From contig OX381721.1 of the NCBI GenBank assembly GCA_947462335.1, forward strand, positions 40,388,488-40,452,487: DNA of 64,000 bases. Reading direction: 5' to 3'. Below the pieces are notes generated by a model. The model ran no database searches. It was not told the DNA's origin and was given only the letters and a program-made list of their open reading frames with translations. This DNA is from Harmothoe impar (lineage: Eukaryota > Annelida > Polychaeta > Phyllodocida > Polynoidae). Shown here piece after piece: positions 1 through 12,200 of the stretch; within the stretch, counting starts at the first letter, position 1, and each line of letters opens with the position of its first letter. Position numbers and translations under genes: made by a program.

Positions 1-1245
1 TGTGACAGGACTTCATTGCAATACGCCCCCCAGCCTATCTTGCTGGCGTCTGTTTCCATGTAAACATCTGGCGTATCCCCTCTGATTTTCCTATCTGCTG
101 ATCTTGCTTCTCTCAGCCACCATCTCACATCATCTTTTGCTTTCTCTGACAATGTCATGGTCTCATCAAAATTCCCCCTACTTCTCAGTAAGGCTGCATT
201 TTTGTCCCTCTCTAGGCTTTTCACATGACTAAGGCCATATTCTACTGCATGACAGTAGGCTATGAACAACCCCAGAACTGAAGCTACAAACCTGATTGTT
301 GGTAACTCCCATTCTAGTAATGCTACTGCTACCTCTTCTACCCTTTCTACTTTCTCTTCAGGTAAAGTTACATTCATGTTTTGGGTATTGATCATGAATC
401 CCAAGAACTGCATTTCTCTTGACGGGGTTAGTGTTGACTTATCTGGATGTACTACAAACCCCAACTTGTCAATCATGTTAGCCAGTGTTCTCACTGCCCA
501 CTCACACTCTTGTTGTGTGTCCCCCATCACAAACACATCATCAATGTAATGAAAACATTGTATCCCTTTCAACCTGGCTTCCGCAAATACTGGCGTCAAG
601 ATTTTTGTGAAATATCTTGGTGCACACGCTAATCCATTTGGTAAAGCTCTGAACTGGTACAGTTCACCTTCCCAAAAGAACTTTAAATACTTCCTATCTT
701 GTTCCCAAACCGGTATAGAAAAGTACGCGTCCTTTAAATCAATGGATGCTAGCCATGCATTTTCCCTGACCATTTCTAACGCTGTATTTATTGAAGCCAT
801 TTTGAAATGTAGATATTCAACATACATGTTCAACTGTGTGAGGTCAAGTATCACTCTGACTGAACCATCTGGTTTGTCCCTAGGAAACACATTTGAGACC
901 CAGTCCCCTTCTTCTCTAAGAGTTTTTTCAATCACTCCCTTTCTTTCTAATTCTTGGATCTTAACCCCCATTTTTTCCTTTTCCACTTTTGTGATTTTAT
1001 AGGGATAGGGTGTAGTTTTTTGTACTGGAGTCTCCTCAAACGGGATTTTTACCCCTTCTACATTTTCTAACACCCAAGGGTCTGAAGTCAATTTTCCCCA
1101 TTCTTCCCAGAATAGCTCTACTTGACCTCCAACAAATGTACATGGTTCATTTCTCACTTTTAAGGATTCATAAGATACTTCAAAGTTTTCTATACCTGAA
1201 CTGACCTCCTTTACTTCTTTTTGTTGAAGTTGGGCTTGTCCTCCG
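1..1245 (-). CDS. DIRS-like reverse transcriptase/RNase H, partial
   Basis: Open without a stop from at least 1245 down to position 1, where it is cut by the window. It starts with no clear ATG and overlaps the end of the gag-like ORF in the -1 frame. RT motifs in order: VSNVFPRDKPDGSVRVILDL (about 905-845), ASIDLKDAYFSIPV (about 760-715), QFRALPNGLACAPRYF (about 660-612), HYIDDVFVMGD with the catalytic Asp pair at 537-542, LGFVVHPDKS and FLGF. RNase H starts at METDASKIGWGA (about 60-25). The YIDD box with HFKM-type upstream motifs fits the DIRS/Ngaro clade better than gypsy or copia. Product: RNA-dependent DNA polymerase that copies the element's RNA. Confidence 0.85.
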
Positions 1246-2947
1246 GGGGTTGGTTCCGGTGCAGAGGCGAGTCGTGGGAGTTGTGACCTCCCTGGTTCGG
1301 CTGTCTCCCCCGGCCGCCGTTCCCTCGTCCCCTCTGCTGACCGTTTCCCCAGTTCTGATTGGCTGAGCCTGCAGCTGCTGAAGGTGGTGGTCTTCCACCC
1401 CTGCCTCTACCACCTCCTCTGCCTCCTCTCCCACGTTGATGGTGTGAGTGGCCTCTCTGTGGGTATTGTGGCTTTTTCTTCTCTTCTGGGAGGAGGTCTT
1501 TCATCAGTTTCTCAGACTTTTTTACCTCTTGAACCGTGTTGTGTGCTGTTTCACCAAAAAGGAAATCATCACCAATCTCCCCTTCTACTACTCTAGTTGC
1601 TACATTTGCATTTAGGTTAGGCCTTAATGCTTGCCTTCGCCTCCTCACTAGGGCAGAGTTTGCAAAGAATGCTAACCTCATACCCTCTATAACTGAGGAG
1701 CCCGCTCTATTCAGCACAGGGTCTAGATCCCCACGTGTTAAGAGCACTTCACACATGGGCAGGAAGGCTGTAATCGCTGCTAACAACATCTGTTGGACTT
1801 CTTGTAAGTCTTTATCTGCCTTCTTAGTGGTCTTGGATATGCGTTCACTCTTGTATAACGCTGCATCCATCTTTAGAACTTGTAAATGTTCAGCATTGGC
1901 CGGGGGTGGATGTTCACCAGCAACTTCCAGTCCCTGTTCTACATCCCTGGTTTCCCTGTAAAGGGTGTTGAGTGTTGCCAATAATGGTTCAGATACCTCG
2001 TCAGATACATTTCTCAGGTTTGCTCCTTCTACTATAGCTCTAGATGCTTCAGCGAATGAACCTTGTCTCACATTAGCAAATGGGTTTGGTACTTCTTCGT
2101 CCTCACCGTCTTCTAATGCTTCAGCGGCACAAGTTTTGTTAATCTTTGTGCACTTTTTCTTCGGGATTTTGAAAGAGCTCACTGATCCTACTTCACTCCG
2201 CTCTTCCTCTAGAACACTAGAGCCTCTACCCCCAAACAAATCCTGACCTACCGGGGAATCTGGTCGGGAGCTGTGAAGTGACTTCGTAGGAGAAGTCGGT
2301 GGGGGTGGCGGTGGTGGCGGAGGCGGGGGCGGTGGTGGCGGTGGTGGCGGTGGGGCAGCTTTCACTGCTTTCACTGCCTCTCTAGCTGCCTCCGCTGCCT
2401 CGGTAGCTGCTTTTGCCTGAGCTTGAGCTTCAGCCAATTGAATAGCAAACTGGCTCTGTTGAGCTTGTAGCGCTTGTTGTGCTGCTTGTTGAGCTGCTGC
2501 AGCGGCGGCCGCATACTGTGGGCCGTAGGCCATGTACGACGCTCCACCTTGGGCGTACGTTGAACTTGTTTGGGCGAACGACTGATTTGGCTGATTGTAG
2601 TAGCCATAATTGTAGGAAGGGTAGTAGTACTCACGTTCCCTTCTCAATTGATCTTGTCGTTCTTTCTCCCATCTAGCTCTCTTCCGTTGATAACGTTCAA
2701 ACTGTCTGTCCGACATTGTTTCATCGTCAGATCCTGAGCCGGCTTCTGACAATTCATGGTGGCGCTTAGCTGCGTCCGTGCTCCGTCTCCTTGATTTTTC
2801 GATATCATCACTCGTAAAACCTTGGAAATTGTTGGATTGATCATTACTAGCCCCGCTTCCATCAAAAGGCGTAGAGTTAGACCCTTCTCCTTCATTTGGT
2901 TGCTTGGAATAGTCATGTTCCGAGCGGCCGTCCTGCTTGGAGGCCAT
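1211..2947 (-). CDS. gag-like ORF of the DIRS-type element (578 aa)
   Basis: Intact 578-residue ORF with ATG at 2947-2945 and TAA at 1211-1213. The N-terminal third is acidic and serine-rich, followed by an R/E/K-rich segment (about residues 80-105) and a Tyr/Asn-rich patch. Next come an Ala/Gln-rich helix-like stretch and a run of about 21 prolines, encoded by CCX repeats at about 2297-2356. A mostly helical middle region follows, and then a basic Gly/Arg-rich tail (RGG-like, about residues 500-540) that could bind RNA. No zinc knuckle is seen. I infer a gag/nucleoprotein role only from its position before and overlap with the RT, and from the basic tail; no enzymatic motif is present. The uninterrupted frame suggests a young copy. 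Confidence 0.75.
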   Translation of the reverse strand: MASKQDGRSEHDYSKQPNEGEGSNSTPFDGSGASNDQSNNFQGFTSDDIEKSRRRSTDAAKRHHELSEAGSGSDDETMSDRQFERYQRKRARWEKERQDQLRREREYYYPSYNYGYYNQPNQSFAQTSSTYAQGGASYMAYGPQYAAAAAAAQQAAQQALQAQQSQFAIQLAEAQAQAKAATEAAEAAREAVKAVKAAPPPPPPPPPPPPPPPPPPPTSPTKSLHSSRPDSPVGQDLFGGRGSSVLEEERSEVGSVSSFKIPKKKCTKINKTCAAEALEDGEDEEVPNPFANVRQGSFAEASRAIVEGANLRNVSDEVSEPLLATLNTLYRETRDVEQGLEVAGEHPPPANAEHLQVLKMDAALYKSERISKTTKKADKDLQEVQQMLLAAITAFLPMCEVLLTRGDLDPVLNRAGSSVIEGMRLAFFANSALVRRRRQALRPNLNANVATRVVEGEIGDDFLFGETAHNTVQEVKKSEKLMKDLLPEEKKKPQYPQRGHSHHQRGRGGRGGGRGRGGRPPPSAAAGSANQNWGNGQQRGRGNGGRGRQPNQGGHNSHDSPLHRNQPPEDKPNFNKKK

Positions 2948-3276
2948 CGTAAAGAAAGATGGCGGCGGTGAGACGCTGCCTTCTTCGTTCGACTTTCAGG
3001 TTTTTTGCTCTGCAAAAGTCAAATCGGTAGAGAACCCATTAGTTTTTACTACCTGCGTGGTCTACAGACCTTTACGCATCTTATTCGAACAAATCAAATA
3101 AGTTAACAATTCTTTAAATACATAAAAATAACGAAATTGTGTACCTGCTCCGAAAACTCAAATCTTGTCCGTTCGTGTGTGCTTCGCGGAACTGACGTCA
3201 CTTCCGGTGTCTCTCTCCCTGGTCTCCCCTAGCACGAAGAGTGCTGCGGGGTGAGTTAGAATAACTAATTACTTAC

Positions 3277-6200
3277 CATTGTTATCCAGTGCGGAGACAC
3301 AATGATCTTTCCATGTTCTCGTGCTGTCCGGAACTCTTTGCTTGTATCCTTGGAACGTCCCTAGAAATAAAAATAAAAATTTATGTAAGTATATGCATGT
3401 AACTTCTATCAAAGTAAATATTTAATTCTCCCTGCCTTTTTCTAAGGCCGCTTAAAAAAATTATCAGCTTTGCGGATACTTTTTCTGAAAAAAGTGGCGA
3501 GGGCGGGAGGCTTTTTATTTTTATTTTTATTTTGTTTTTGGTTGATGAGGGAGGTCCTTTTTTATTTTTATTTACTCAATATTGTTTCTAATGTACTATT
3601 TGTATATATTCCCATACAGAAATCCAGTTGTTAACCATATTATTGATATGCCCTAGTTAAAGGCATAGAAATAAGGAATAATATGCTACTTAAATTATGT
3701 TTCTACACCAAATAATAGCTGAGATATGAAGTTCTTTTTCAGTTGATGCGGATTTTAAAATAATTTTTTAAGGAAAAATGGGATAAAAAGCAGTGATGCA
3801 GCCCCTTCTAAGTGATGCGGGCGGTGTCTGTAAAGCTGATAAATCTTTTTAAGTGGCCTAAAATATTTTGAAAGAATTGCAAGATATGCGATTATAGGCT
3901 ACCGCAAAACCTTGAGAATAAGCTGCAGAGTTTTTGGTTGTATAGTACAGTACTGAAGTAGCACTTTTCCCCCTACACAATTAGTTTATCAATGAAAGAA
4001 ACTCAAATTTATTTATCGATCTCAGGAACACATATAAAAGGCCCATAAATACCTGGAACACAAAGTGGGTGCAGGACTGGTCGTAAGTCCATCGGTAGTC
4101 AGCCCCTAACTCTGCCACAGTGTTGTTGATATCGCTCTGCTGACCACTCAGCTTCTTACTGACCGCTACAACAACCCCTTTTAGTGGTCCCGCCGGCCCC
4201 TGCAAATAGCGTATACATTTATAAACCCAATTGTAATCCCCCATACACTGAGATGTACATTTTAGGGAAGTTAAGTAAAATAGATTCTATGATTCATTTT
4301 AACATGTGCGTTAATAAAAACAGTACAGGGAAAATGTCAACCTAATGCAGTTATTTACCAACAAATGACGTAAGCGACAAAGTCAAACATTGACCGACAT
4401 TTTGCTAATTTGATGGAATGAAACTGGTTTCAAATATCTTGGGTGATCCAAGTTTGTCAAAAGGTATGAAGATACTTCTGTTGTATCTTTGATGCTTTAT
4501 GTTGTTTACAGGGTCAAGACATTTTCTTACCTCTGGGAAGACACTGTGGTTAATACCCGTCTCGCGCCGCGCAGGTGCTGGTGTGCCAGGCATCTTCTGA
4601 CGAACTGATGAATTCTTTAGAGCGACATCAAGGTTCTTGACCAACAGTTCACCGAGCGGCTAATTAAAAATTCAAACATTAATTTCATTTGCGCTAGGGC
4701 AACCTTAAATGTAGCTATGAGCTCTAGGTTAGCTATTAAACATTTTGTAGGTAGAGCAACACTCATTGTTTAGGCCTCTCGTGCAAAGCTCACAGAAACT
4801 TAACGTCTATTTACTACTAGAGACATTAGAAAACTGAAAATAAATGTTGGTTCTGCAGTACTGGGCTCATTATTGATTTCCCTCACGCTAGTTCAAGTAT
4901 TAAACGCTATCAGAATTGTCTTTTTCTTCTACATACCAAACTAGTTTTTCTCTCTCGCTTCTTGCGCACGACCTCCGGTGTTTCGAGAGCTGACATACAG
5001 TCCTGAAATAGTAAAAGTATGATATTGTGTGAATGGTCCAATAAAGCCTGGGGAAGGGAACAGAACCTAACTGTCTGAGATACCCAGTTCCAGTCAAATA
5101 CTACATGATGCATTAGACTTCTTTTCCGTCTTTTTCACATCTTTATTTACTATCTGAGCGCTCTCTGGGGAATGTTATTAACAAAACGACAAATGCGTGA
5201 ATCATCTAAAATTATAATTTAGCCAATAAACTATAATTTGTCTAATATTGTTATAGATTGTCACTTACTGTCAGGTCAAAATTTGGGTGGTAAACAACAC
5301 CAGGTTTAAGAAATTGGCTTGGTGAGTCGACCCCAGCGCAGTCCTTCTTTTGTCGTGGAGATTCCTGCTTGGTTTGAGTGATGAGTGCCTTAAGACGGTA
5401 AAAGTAAGTGATATGTGACTGGATGTGATGTGGACAAGTCTATCTATGTGCCACTGTTGGAAGTTGTGTAGACACTTATTATGTATACTTTAGTTTTATC
5501 AGCGTTATACAGCATTACACTCTCTTTTCGTAGGTCTAAATTTAGCTTTGCTCTATATAATCTGATTCTGAAATAGATGACCATACCTTCACTCTTTGAT
5601 TGGGTAGTTTGTTGAGCTCTTTTCTGTCAGGAACATGATTCTCCTTTGGCGACAAAGACGACGCACCATCCCCATTCTCCATAGGAACGTGTACCATCTT
5701 TGGTTCTTTGGCAGTGGAAGTCGTCGGTGTCTGCGGTGCAGGAGTTTTTGGAGTTTGCGGTGCGGGGGTTCTTTGATCTGGTTTTACTACTGCTGTTGGT
5801 ATTTGTGGTGCAGGTTCTTCCATAACCGTTGTGTCGTTAGCAGTTTCATCTTGAGGTCGGTCGATGAGGTAGGGCTCCTCAGACACATGATTACCCGACC
5901 GGGCACATTCATAAAGCCACCTAGTGCCAGAGAATATTTTTATTTAAAGTTTCATGTTTGTATTTTATTCTATTGTTAATTTTGTGTTCGTCAATTGATA
6001 TGTTATTGTAAAAAATCGTAAGATACCAAATGGATAGCTATGAATGGCAATTTAGATACTGTAAGCGATTGTTAAAAGATTGTATGGATATCATCTATGT
6101 ACTGTCTTCCTTTGTTTTGGCCAATATTTTGGGACGATTTATCGATGACGCCTGAGGAGTGACTATTTTTCAGAAATTCTTTAGATGACTTTGGATATTA

Positions 6201-9200
6201 CATGTTTTGCTACCAAAACATGCGGATTTGGGATTATAATTCATACAAAATATATCCTTAATGAATATGATTGTTGGTATCATTTACTAACCCTCGGTCA
6301 ATCGCGGGAAGTCCCCACTTTTTCGCAGCTTCAAATTTAGAGCCCGATGGCGAGTTGACAACAAGATGGGTACTGCCCAGAAGATTCTTCCTCGCCTTCC
6401 TAACAAAATACTCCTGACACCTGAAGTTAAAGGACCCAAATGTTCCATTATGTAATATTTCATAATACAACTGTATATGGCAACTTTACAGGGATTTTAG
6501 TTTCGGTACAGACGATTTCATATCCATGCATATACAAGGTGATTTTGAATGGCAAAATAAAAATAAAGGCTTGTATGGAACAAATAGTCGGAGTTTTATT
6601 TCATTTCGATTGAAACCAAACATGCCTATATACAGTGCAGCTTATACAAGGGTTTCTTGAAGTATAATACAGTACTTAAGTAGTAGTGTTATGCTTACTT
6701 GGCTCCCATTTGTTCTGCCATGTGCATGAGAACGTCTCGCTCCACTCCGCTATATCCACTCACAGACAGCACGCATGTATGGAGCGGGTCAGACTCAGCG
6801 CGGAATGTAATCGGGGTGAACATCGGGTTCATCTCTATGGGCAGCAACTCACCCTCTTCTAGGCTCATACGCTGAAAACATGATGTATTTAGTGTTGTCA
6901 AATATCATGTGATGAGCCTCAGCAGTAGATAGCCAATGTTATATAATATCATTACTTCATCTTGTCACTAAACTTTTTTTAATGATATTTTCACGTAGTC
7001 CTTATTAATATGTTAAATGAACCCCATCCCATCTTGAGATCCGATACTCAAAACAAGTATTTCATAAAACCTTCCTTTCCCTTAGATTACCATAGATTTC
7101 TGTTAGCTTGTGTGATTTAAGAAGTATACTTAGTTTCCACTCACAATGTATGCATTGGTGACTATTTCTGTAACTGTCATGGGTACTGGGCATCCATTGA
7201 AGGGTACCACAGCGAAGTCCGGGACGGTGCGACTCTTCACACCAACAACGATACCTACAAAACAAAATAAATAACAGAAACTTTTAAAACCTTTATCATA
7301 AAAGAGTTTTTTGGGGTGTACCTTGTAAACATTCTTATCTCGAGGAACGTTTCCTTACCATTAAATATGAGCATAACGAATTGAGAGAATAGAATTTTAC
7401 ATATCTAGTTTATGTGCACCATGAGAGTAAAACATTGCCTGAGTTGATTTAAAGGACTTGCCATCTGCTTCAGTGATCTGGGCGGTAAGTTGTTGCTCCT
7501 CCTCGTTCATCAGACCGACCAGCGCCAACTTCTTACCCGCAAATATACCTCCTTCTTGGGTTTCTGAAAGCAGTAATTGTCAAAATGTACTTTTCTTTCT
7601 TTTTTTCCTTTTCAATTTTAGGAATTAGTATATCCAAAATACCCTGGAAACTGTAATCCCTGTATTTTACATACCAAGTATGTACGAGTTCAACAGAGCA
7701 AATGACTGGGAGACCTATCCCTCACAGAGAGAAGAATCTCCACAATATCAACGGGATGCAGAAATTTGATCCTAGTATATGCTAATCCCTTTTTTTCATC
7801 GAACCATTTGCAGCATTGGCTTTCACACTCCGGGCATGATATATTATTGTACATCAATGATATTAATCTTATCAAACACTGTAGGATTAGCATACCTTGG
7901 GTGGGATCTTGTGTCATTTCTTCGTCATTATTTTGGGGGGCCGGAACTTGTTCCGCGGCCTCGACTGCACGCATCAGTGCACTCTCGTCTGTCATGTCTG
8001 TACAGGGTATCCAGAAAACGTGTACACGTTCAGCATTCTTGTTTCTTTTTTTAAATCTTTTACACTCAGTATTCGGTAGCGAATTATAAGCTTATGGAAT
8101 ATCACTTGGTGTTGTTAGTTCAACAGTCTACAGAAGCCGTACGTTTATGATTTCATTCTGATTTGTGATATTTAGACGCTCTAAACAATTTAATATGCCA
8201 GAAATGTCAGGTAAAATGAGACAATGGCCTTTTATATTTAATTTGGCATCGATTATGCATTTATAAACAATATGAAAATGATGTGATGATTTTCTATTAA
8301 CAGATTAGAGATATCTCTCGTGGCTCCATATATAGGGCCTAGTCGGGACTTTAGCTGGTTGCGGCAGCCCGCACTGATAAGAGCTGATAAGACTGTTACT
8401 AATCTGTCCCCTGTTTGTCCCCTATTTGTACCCATCGTGGTATGTCTTATCAGTGGGTTTAACCTAACCAGCGAAATTTAAAATGGCGGACCCACTGGGC
8501 ATAGCTCCAGATTCCTATAGAGTCTGGTCAGTCCACCCTTCACTTTGCTATCTTTTAGTACTTAATATACCCGACAACTCACCTGCGTTTTGAGGTAGGT
8601 ACTGGCTGAGTAAGTCTTGCATATCATCCTGACCAATTGTTTTATCAGGGTCTACAGCGGCTTGTCGTGCTGGGTCCGGTACTGACGATGCGGCAACATT
8701 CGACTTCCTCCTGTTAAAAGATTGCATTACGTGTCATAAATTTGGTTGTATAGAATTCCCAGTAAATAGGAAATTCCAATGCCTCGCCCAAATATTGCGA
8801 CATAACCCATGTAAAAACTTAAAATGGTAAACCTAGTAAAAGATCAGAAAAAAAACGTTTTGCTTCTTGGCAATTTCAAAGTGAATGCAGTAATTAAATT
8901 TGCAAGAGAAATGCCATTAAATACTCACGGTTTGGAGACCGGTGTCATAGGTGTAGCATCGGGTAGCTCAAGGCAGGTATACAAGTCTTCTGGTGCTTGG
9001 GTCCCCGTCTTTGCACATTCAACAATCCATGCTGACGACACAACGCTCAGCCTGTGGAAACATTTAGCATCACAGGTTAGTTTTCAATCTGGACTCAATT
9101 TATATTAATTATATTAATTTCCAATATTTTTATATTGTTATTTTATCTGGTGAAAGATTAGCATATCATCTTGTGGTTGTCTACAAAAATACAGCAGTCC

Positions 9201-12200
9201 AACATTATAGCACTCCAATGCACTATATGGGTATATATCTAAAACTGGACATCGACATCCATGTACCAGAGTCCTTCTAACAGAAAGTTATATTCAGTCT
9301 CATCAAAGTAGAAATACATAGGTTGCTATATGAAGGAGAAGGCCATGTTCATGCCTATGTGTATGTCTGTGTGGGTGTACATGAGTCTGTGTCCATGAGT
9401 GTCTGCATTCATGCTACAGTCATAGGGTGTTTTTAGGGAAATTTCCCTTTTTTTGTGATTTTGAACTTTTTTCTCGCCAAATCAGGTGTTTTTAGGCAAA
9501 TTTCACTTTTTTGCGATTTTGAACTTTTTTCTCGCCAAATAGGGGTTTTTTAGGCAAATTTCACTTTTTTTGCGATTTTGAACTTTTTTCTCGCCAAATC
9601 GGGGGTTTTTAGGCAAATTTCACTTTTTTGCAATTTTGAACTTTTTTCTCGCCAAATAGGGGGTTTTTATGCAAATTTCACTTTTTTGCGATTTTGAACT
9701 TTTTTCTCGCCAAATCAGGTGTTTTTAGGCAAATTTCACTTTTTTGCGATTTTGAACTTTTTTCTCGCCAAATCGGGGGTTTCTAGGCAAATTTCACTTT
9801 TTTGCGATTTTGAACTTTTTTCTCGCCAAATCAGGTGTTTTTAGGCAAATTTCACTTTTTTGCGATTTTGAACTTTTTTCTCGCCAAATCGGGGGTTTTT
9901 AGGCAAATTTCACTTTTTTGCGATTTTGAACTTTTTTCTCGCCAAATCAGGTGTTTTTAGGCAAATTTCACTTTTTTGCTAGTTTGAACTTTTTTCTCGC
10001 CAAAAGCTGCGGAATCTGCCTCCATGCGTGATCCCATTGATGGACTCTGGATAGACCCATGCATAGTGAAGACCTACATAGTGGACATGAGGTCAAGTTT
10101 AAAACTGCAAGTCACTTGTTTTGCAACTTGCACTGAACTGAACCTAATAGCCCTTAACTGGGTTGTCAACAATCAATTAAACCATGACCAAACTCCCTCT
10201 ATTTAGGAGACCAAATACACTATCAAATGATTTATATTTTTTCAAAATAACACCCTGTGTAGAATGGCTCGGTATTCAGGAATCCTACTGCGAATAAAAA
10301 AATGTCAAATTCTAATTCTAAATACCTGAAAATTGAGAAATGCTGACGTTCACGGGTTATGTAGGAAATGTACTAAAAACAGCAAAAAAAGGCAACAAAA
10401 CCCTAATTTTCTCAAAAACTGTTCAGTAGGATTTTTTAAAACTGAGGTTCCACTGTTTTCTACCCTCATATTACACATTGGCATAGAGAATATATTGACA
10501 CCTAGTCAGGATTTTGCGCTAGGAGCAATCTGTGAGGCGAAAAACAGCCAAAATGAGCCACTGGTCTGAAGTATAAAACTGGGCATCGATCACTATAGAG
10601 CTACAAAGAGACAGAGAATCGATGTCCAGTAACTAGAATTTTACACTATCAAAATCTGACATACCTGAAGTGGCCCGCTTGAAGTAGGCGGATGTGTTCC
10701 TCAACTCGATTTCCAAGGACAACGTGTGAAATTGTCTCATTTATTTGACTAAACCTGAAGATGTGTGAGTAATACATGTTATCAGTAATTACATAGTACT
10801 GATATAATATTATGTCTACAGAGAAAATCTTTCAGATGATTTATGAGTCAGTGAAGTCCTCTAATGTGTATACTGTAAAACCTCAGGCGTATCAGTACAG
10901 TACAGTACCCAAAACAGCAATTTTAAGACCCCAGGTGCGGCTTATAGGATTTCTCAAGCCTGGGTGCTGGCTATAAATGAGGTTTTACAGTAATGCAGTG
11001 GTAAGGACCGGTTAGAGTACTAGATGGTGATATAGCGTGTTGGTGGGGCATCGCACTGGGTGGCCATGACTCTGTCCACCAGCCTCTAACCCACACAATG
11101 TTCTACCTGCGTCTAGCGCCACCTGGTGTGTCTGTCAGCCAGGTAGCTGCACTATACAGGGTGTATTAATATGAGAAACAGTTTAACCCTTTCAGGGTAG
11201 CATAGTGCTTTAATTCTCTATGCCCTGTCATCATAATGCATGAATGTATGCCTACTCTACCGACTGAAACACTCGCGAAAGGTCGGCATGATGCACAAAT
11301 GTAGTGCTGGCGAGTAACTCACCAGCACTGCATTGGTGCATCATGCTGGCAAATTTTGCTTTAGCCTTGATGTCGTCCATAATGAAGGTATAAGGACCAT
11401 ATCATACCCTAAGAATTAAGCTTTAAAGAGAGCTTCTGTTGGGAAATTTACATAGGCCTACATACTTATCATAGAAAAACCCATTTTCAAATATTTCACA
11501 TACCGAGTGCCCCCGCCTTTGTTGATCAGCCTGCGCAGTTTCTCTAGTCGTTGCCCGGTGAAGCCGCTGAGGAATATCTTACAGCCATCGAGGAACATGT
11601 CAGTCTTGACATCCTTCAGTTCTAGTGCATCCAGCTCAACTGTATCTGGGGCCTGCTGTACGCTCTGGTTCATGGTCACGTCATTCTGCTGCCGTGTCTG
11701 GTCCATCGCCGTCTCATTGATATGGTCAACTGACACACAGCTGACATTGGGAGCATAGGACCGCCGACCTGAAACAAATTCATTTTCTCTCAATTAATTT
11801 CTACTTACTTTAAGAATAGGTAAGCTATATGGACAGAGACTAAACCAAAACATATAATTATTGATTATGTGCATATATTCAAATTTATATAACTTATTAT
11901 TCTTAAAAAAAATTTCCGCTGGAACATATCATGTAGCAGTAAACTTCAGCTTCAATGAAATAGTTGTCACTTGGAATATTTAAATCACAAGCTTGGTTTT
12001 ATATGCAAAATCAGCAATTATCAAGAATGCCTTTCTGTAATCTTCACCCATTACAACCTTGGGAGATAAAGGCTAGTATCAGACTCACTTGGCGGTGCTG
12101 CTGCAGTGGGAGTCGATGTTGTTTTCTGATCGTGAGCTTCGTCGGTCACTTTATACTTATTTATAATATCGAGACAATACCCTTCATCCACAGAATCAAA

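Larger units (their letters stand above)
1..3240 (-). mobile_element. DIRS/Ngaro-like tyrosine-recombinase retrotransposon, truncated by the window edge
   Basis: A minus-strand element whose gag-like ORF (2947 to 1211) is followed by an overlapping reverse transcriptase/RNase H frame running off position 1. The RT core is of the DIRS/Ngaro type: an SIDLKDAYFSIPV block, LPNGLACAPRYF, then HYIDD at about 534-551, then LGFVVHPDKS. RNase H begins with METDASKIGWGA near position 20-60. The tyrosine recombinase expected downstream in this order would lie outside the window. The upstream boundary near 3240 is a guess: a CRE-like TGACGTCA (about 3194) and a run of splice-like sequence separate it from the TOPBP1 exon at 3277. 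No terminal repeat could be paired because the other end is missing. It appears to sit in a TOPBP1 intron, in the same orientation as the gene. Confidence 0.85.

Noticed and set aside
7690..7885. Read-through coding sequence (CPECESQCCKWF...) after the TOPBP1 exon at 7896
   Set aside because: A good donor GTATGC at 7895 joins in phase to 7563 and restores BRCT4. The extra frame ends in a stop and has no counterpart that I can recognise.
9426..10010. CRISPR-like array
   Set aside because: Units are contiguous with no spacers, the window is animal DNA, and the same array recurs inside a transposon at three sites.
10024..10206. 60-aa ORF in transposon copy 1
   Set aside because: Does not persist as an equivalent open frame in copies 2 and 3, and no domain is seen.
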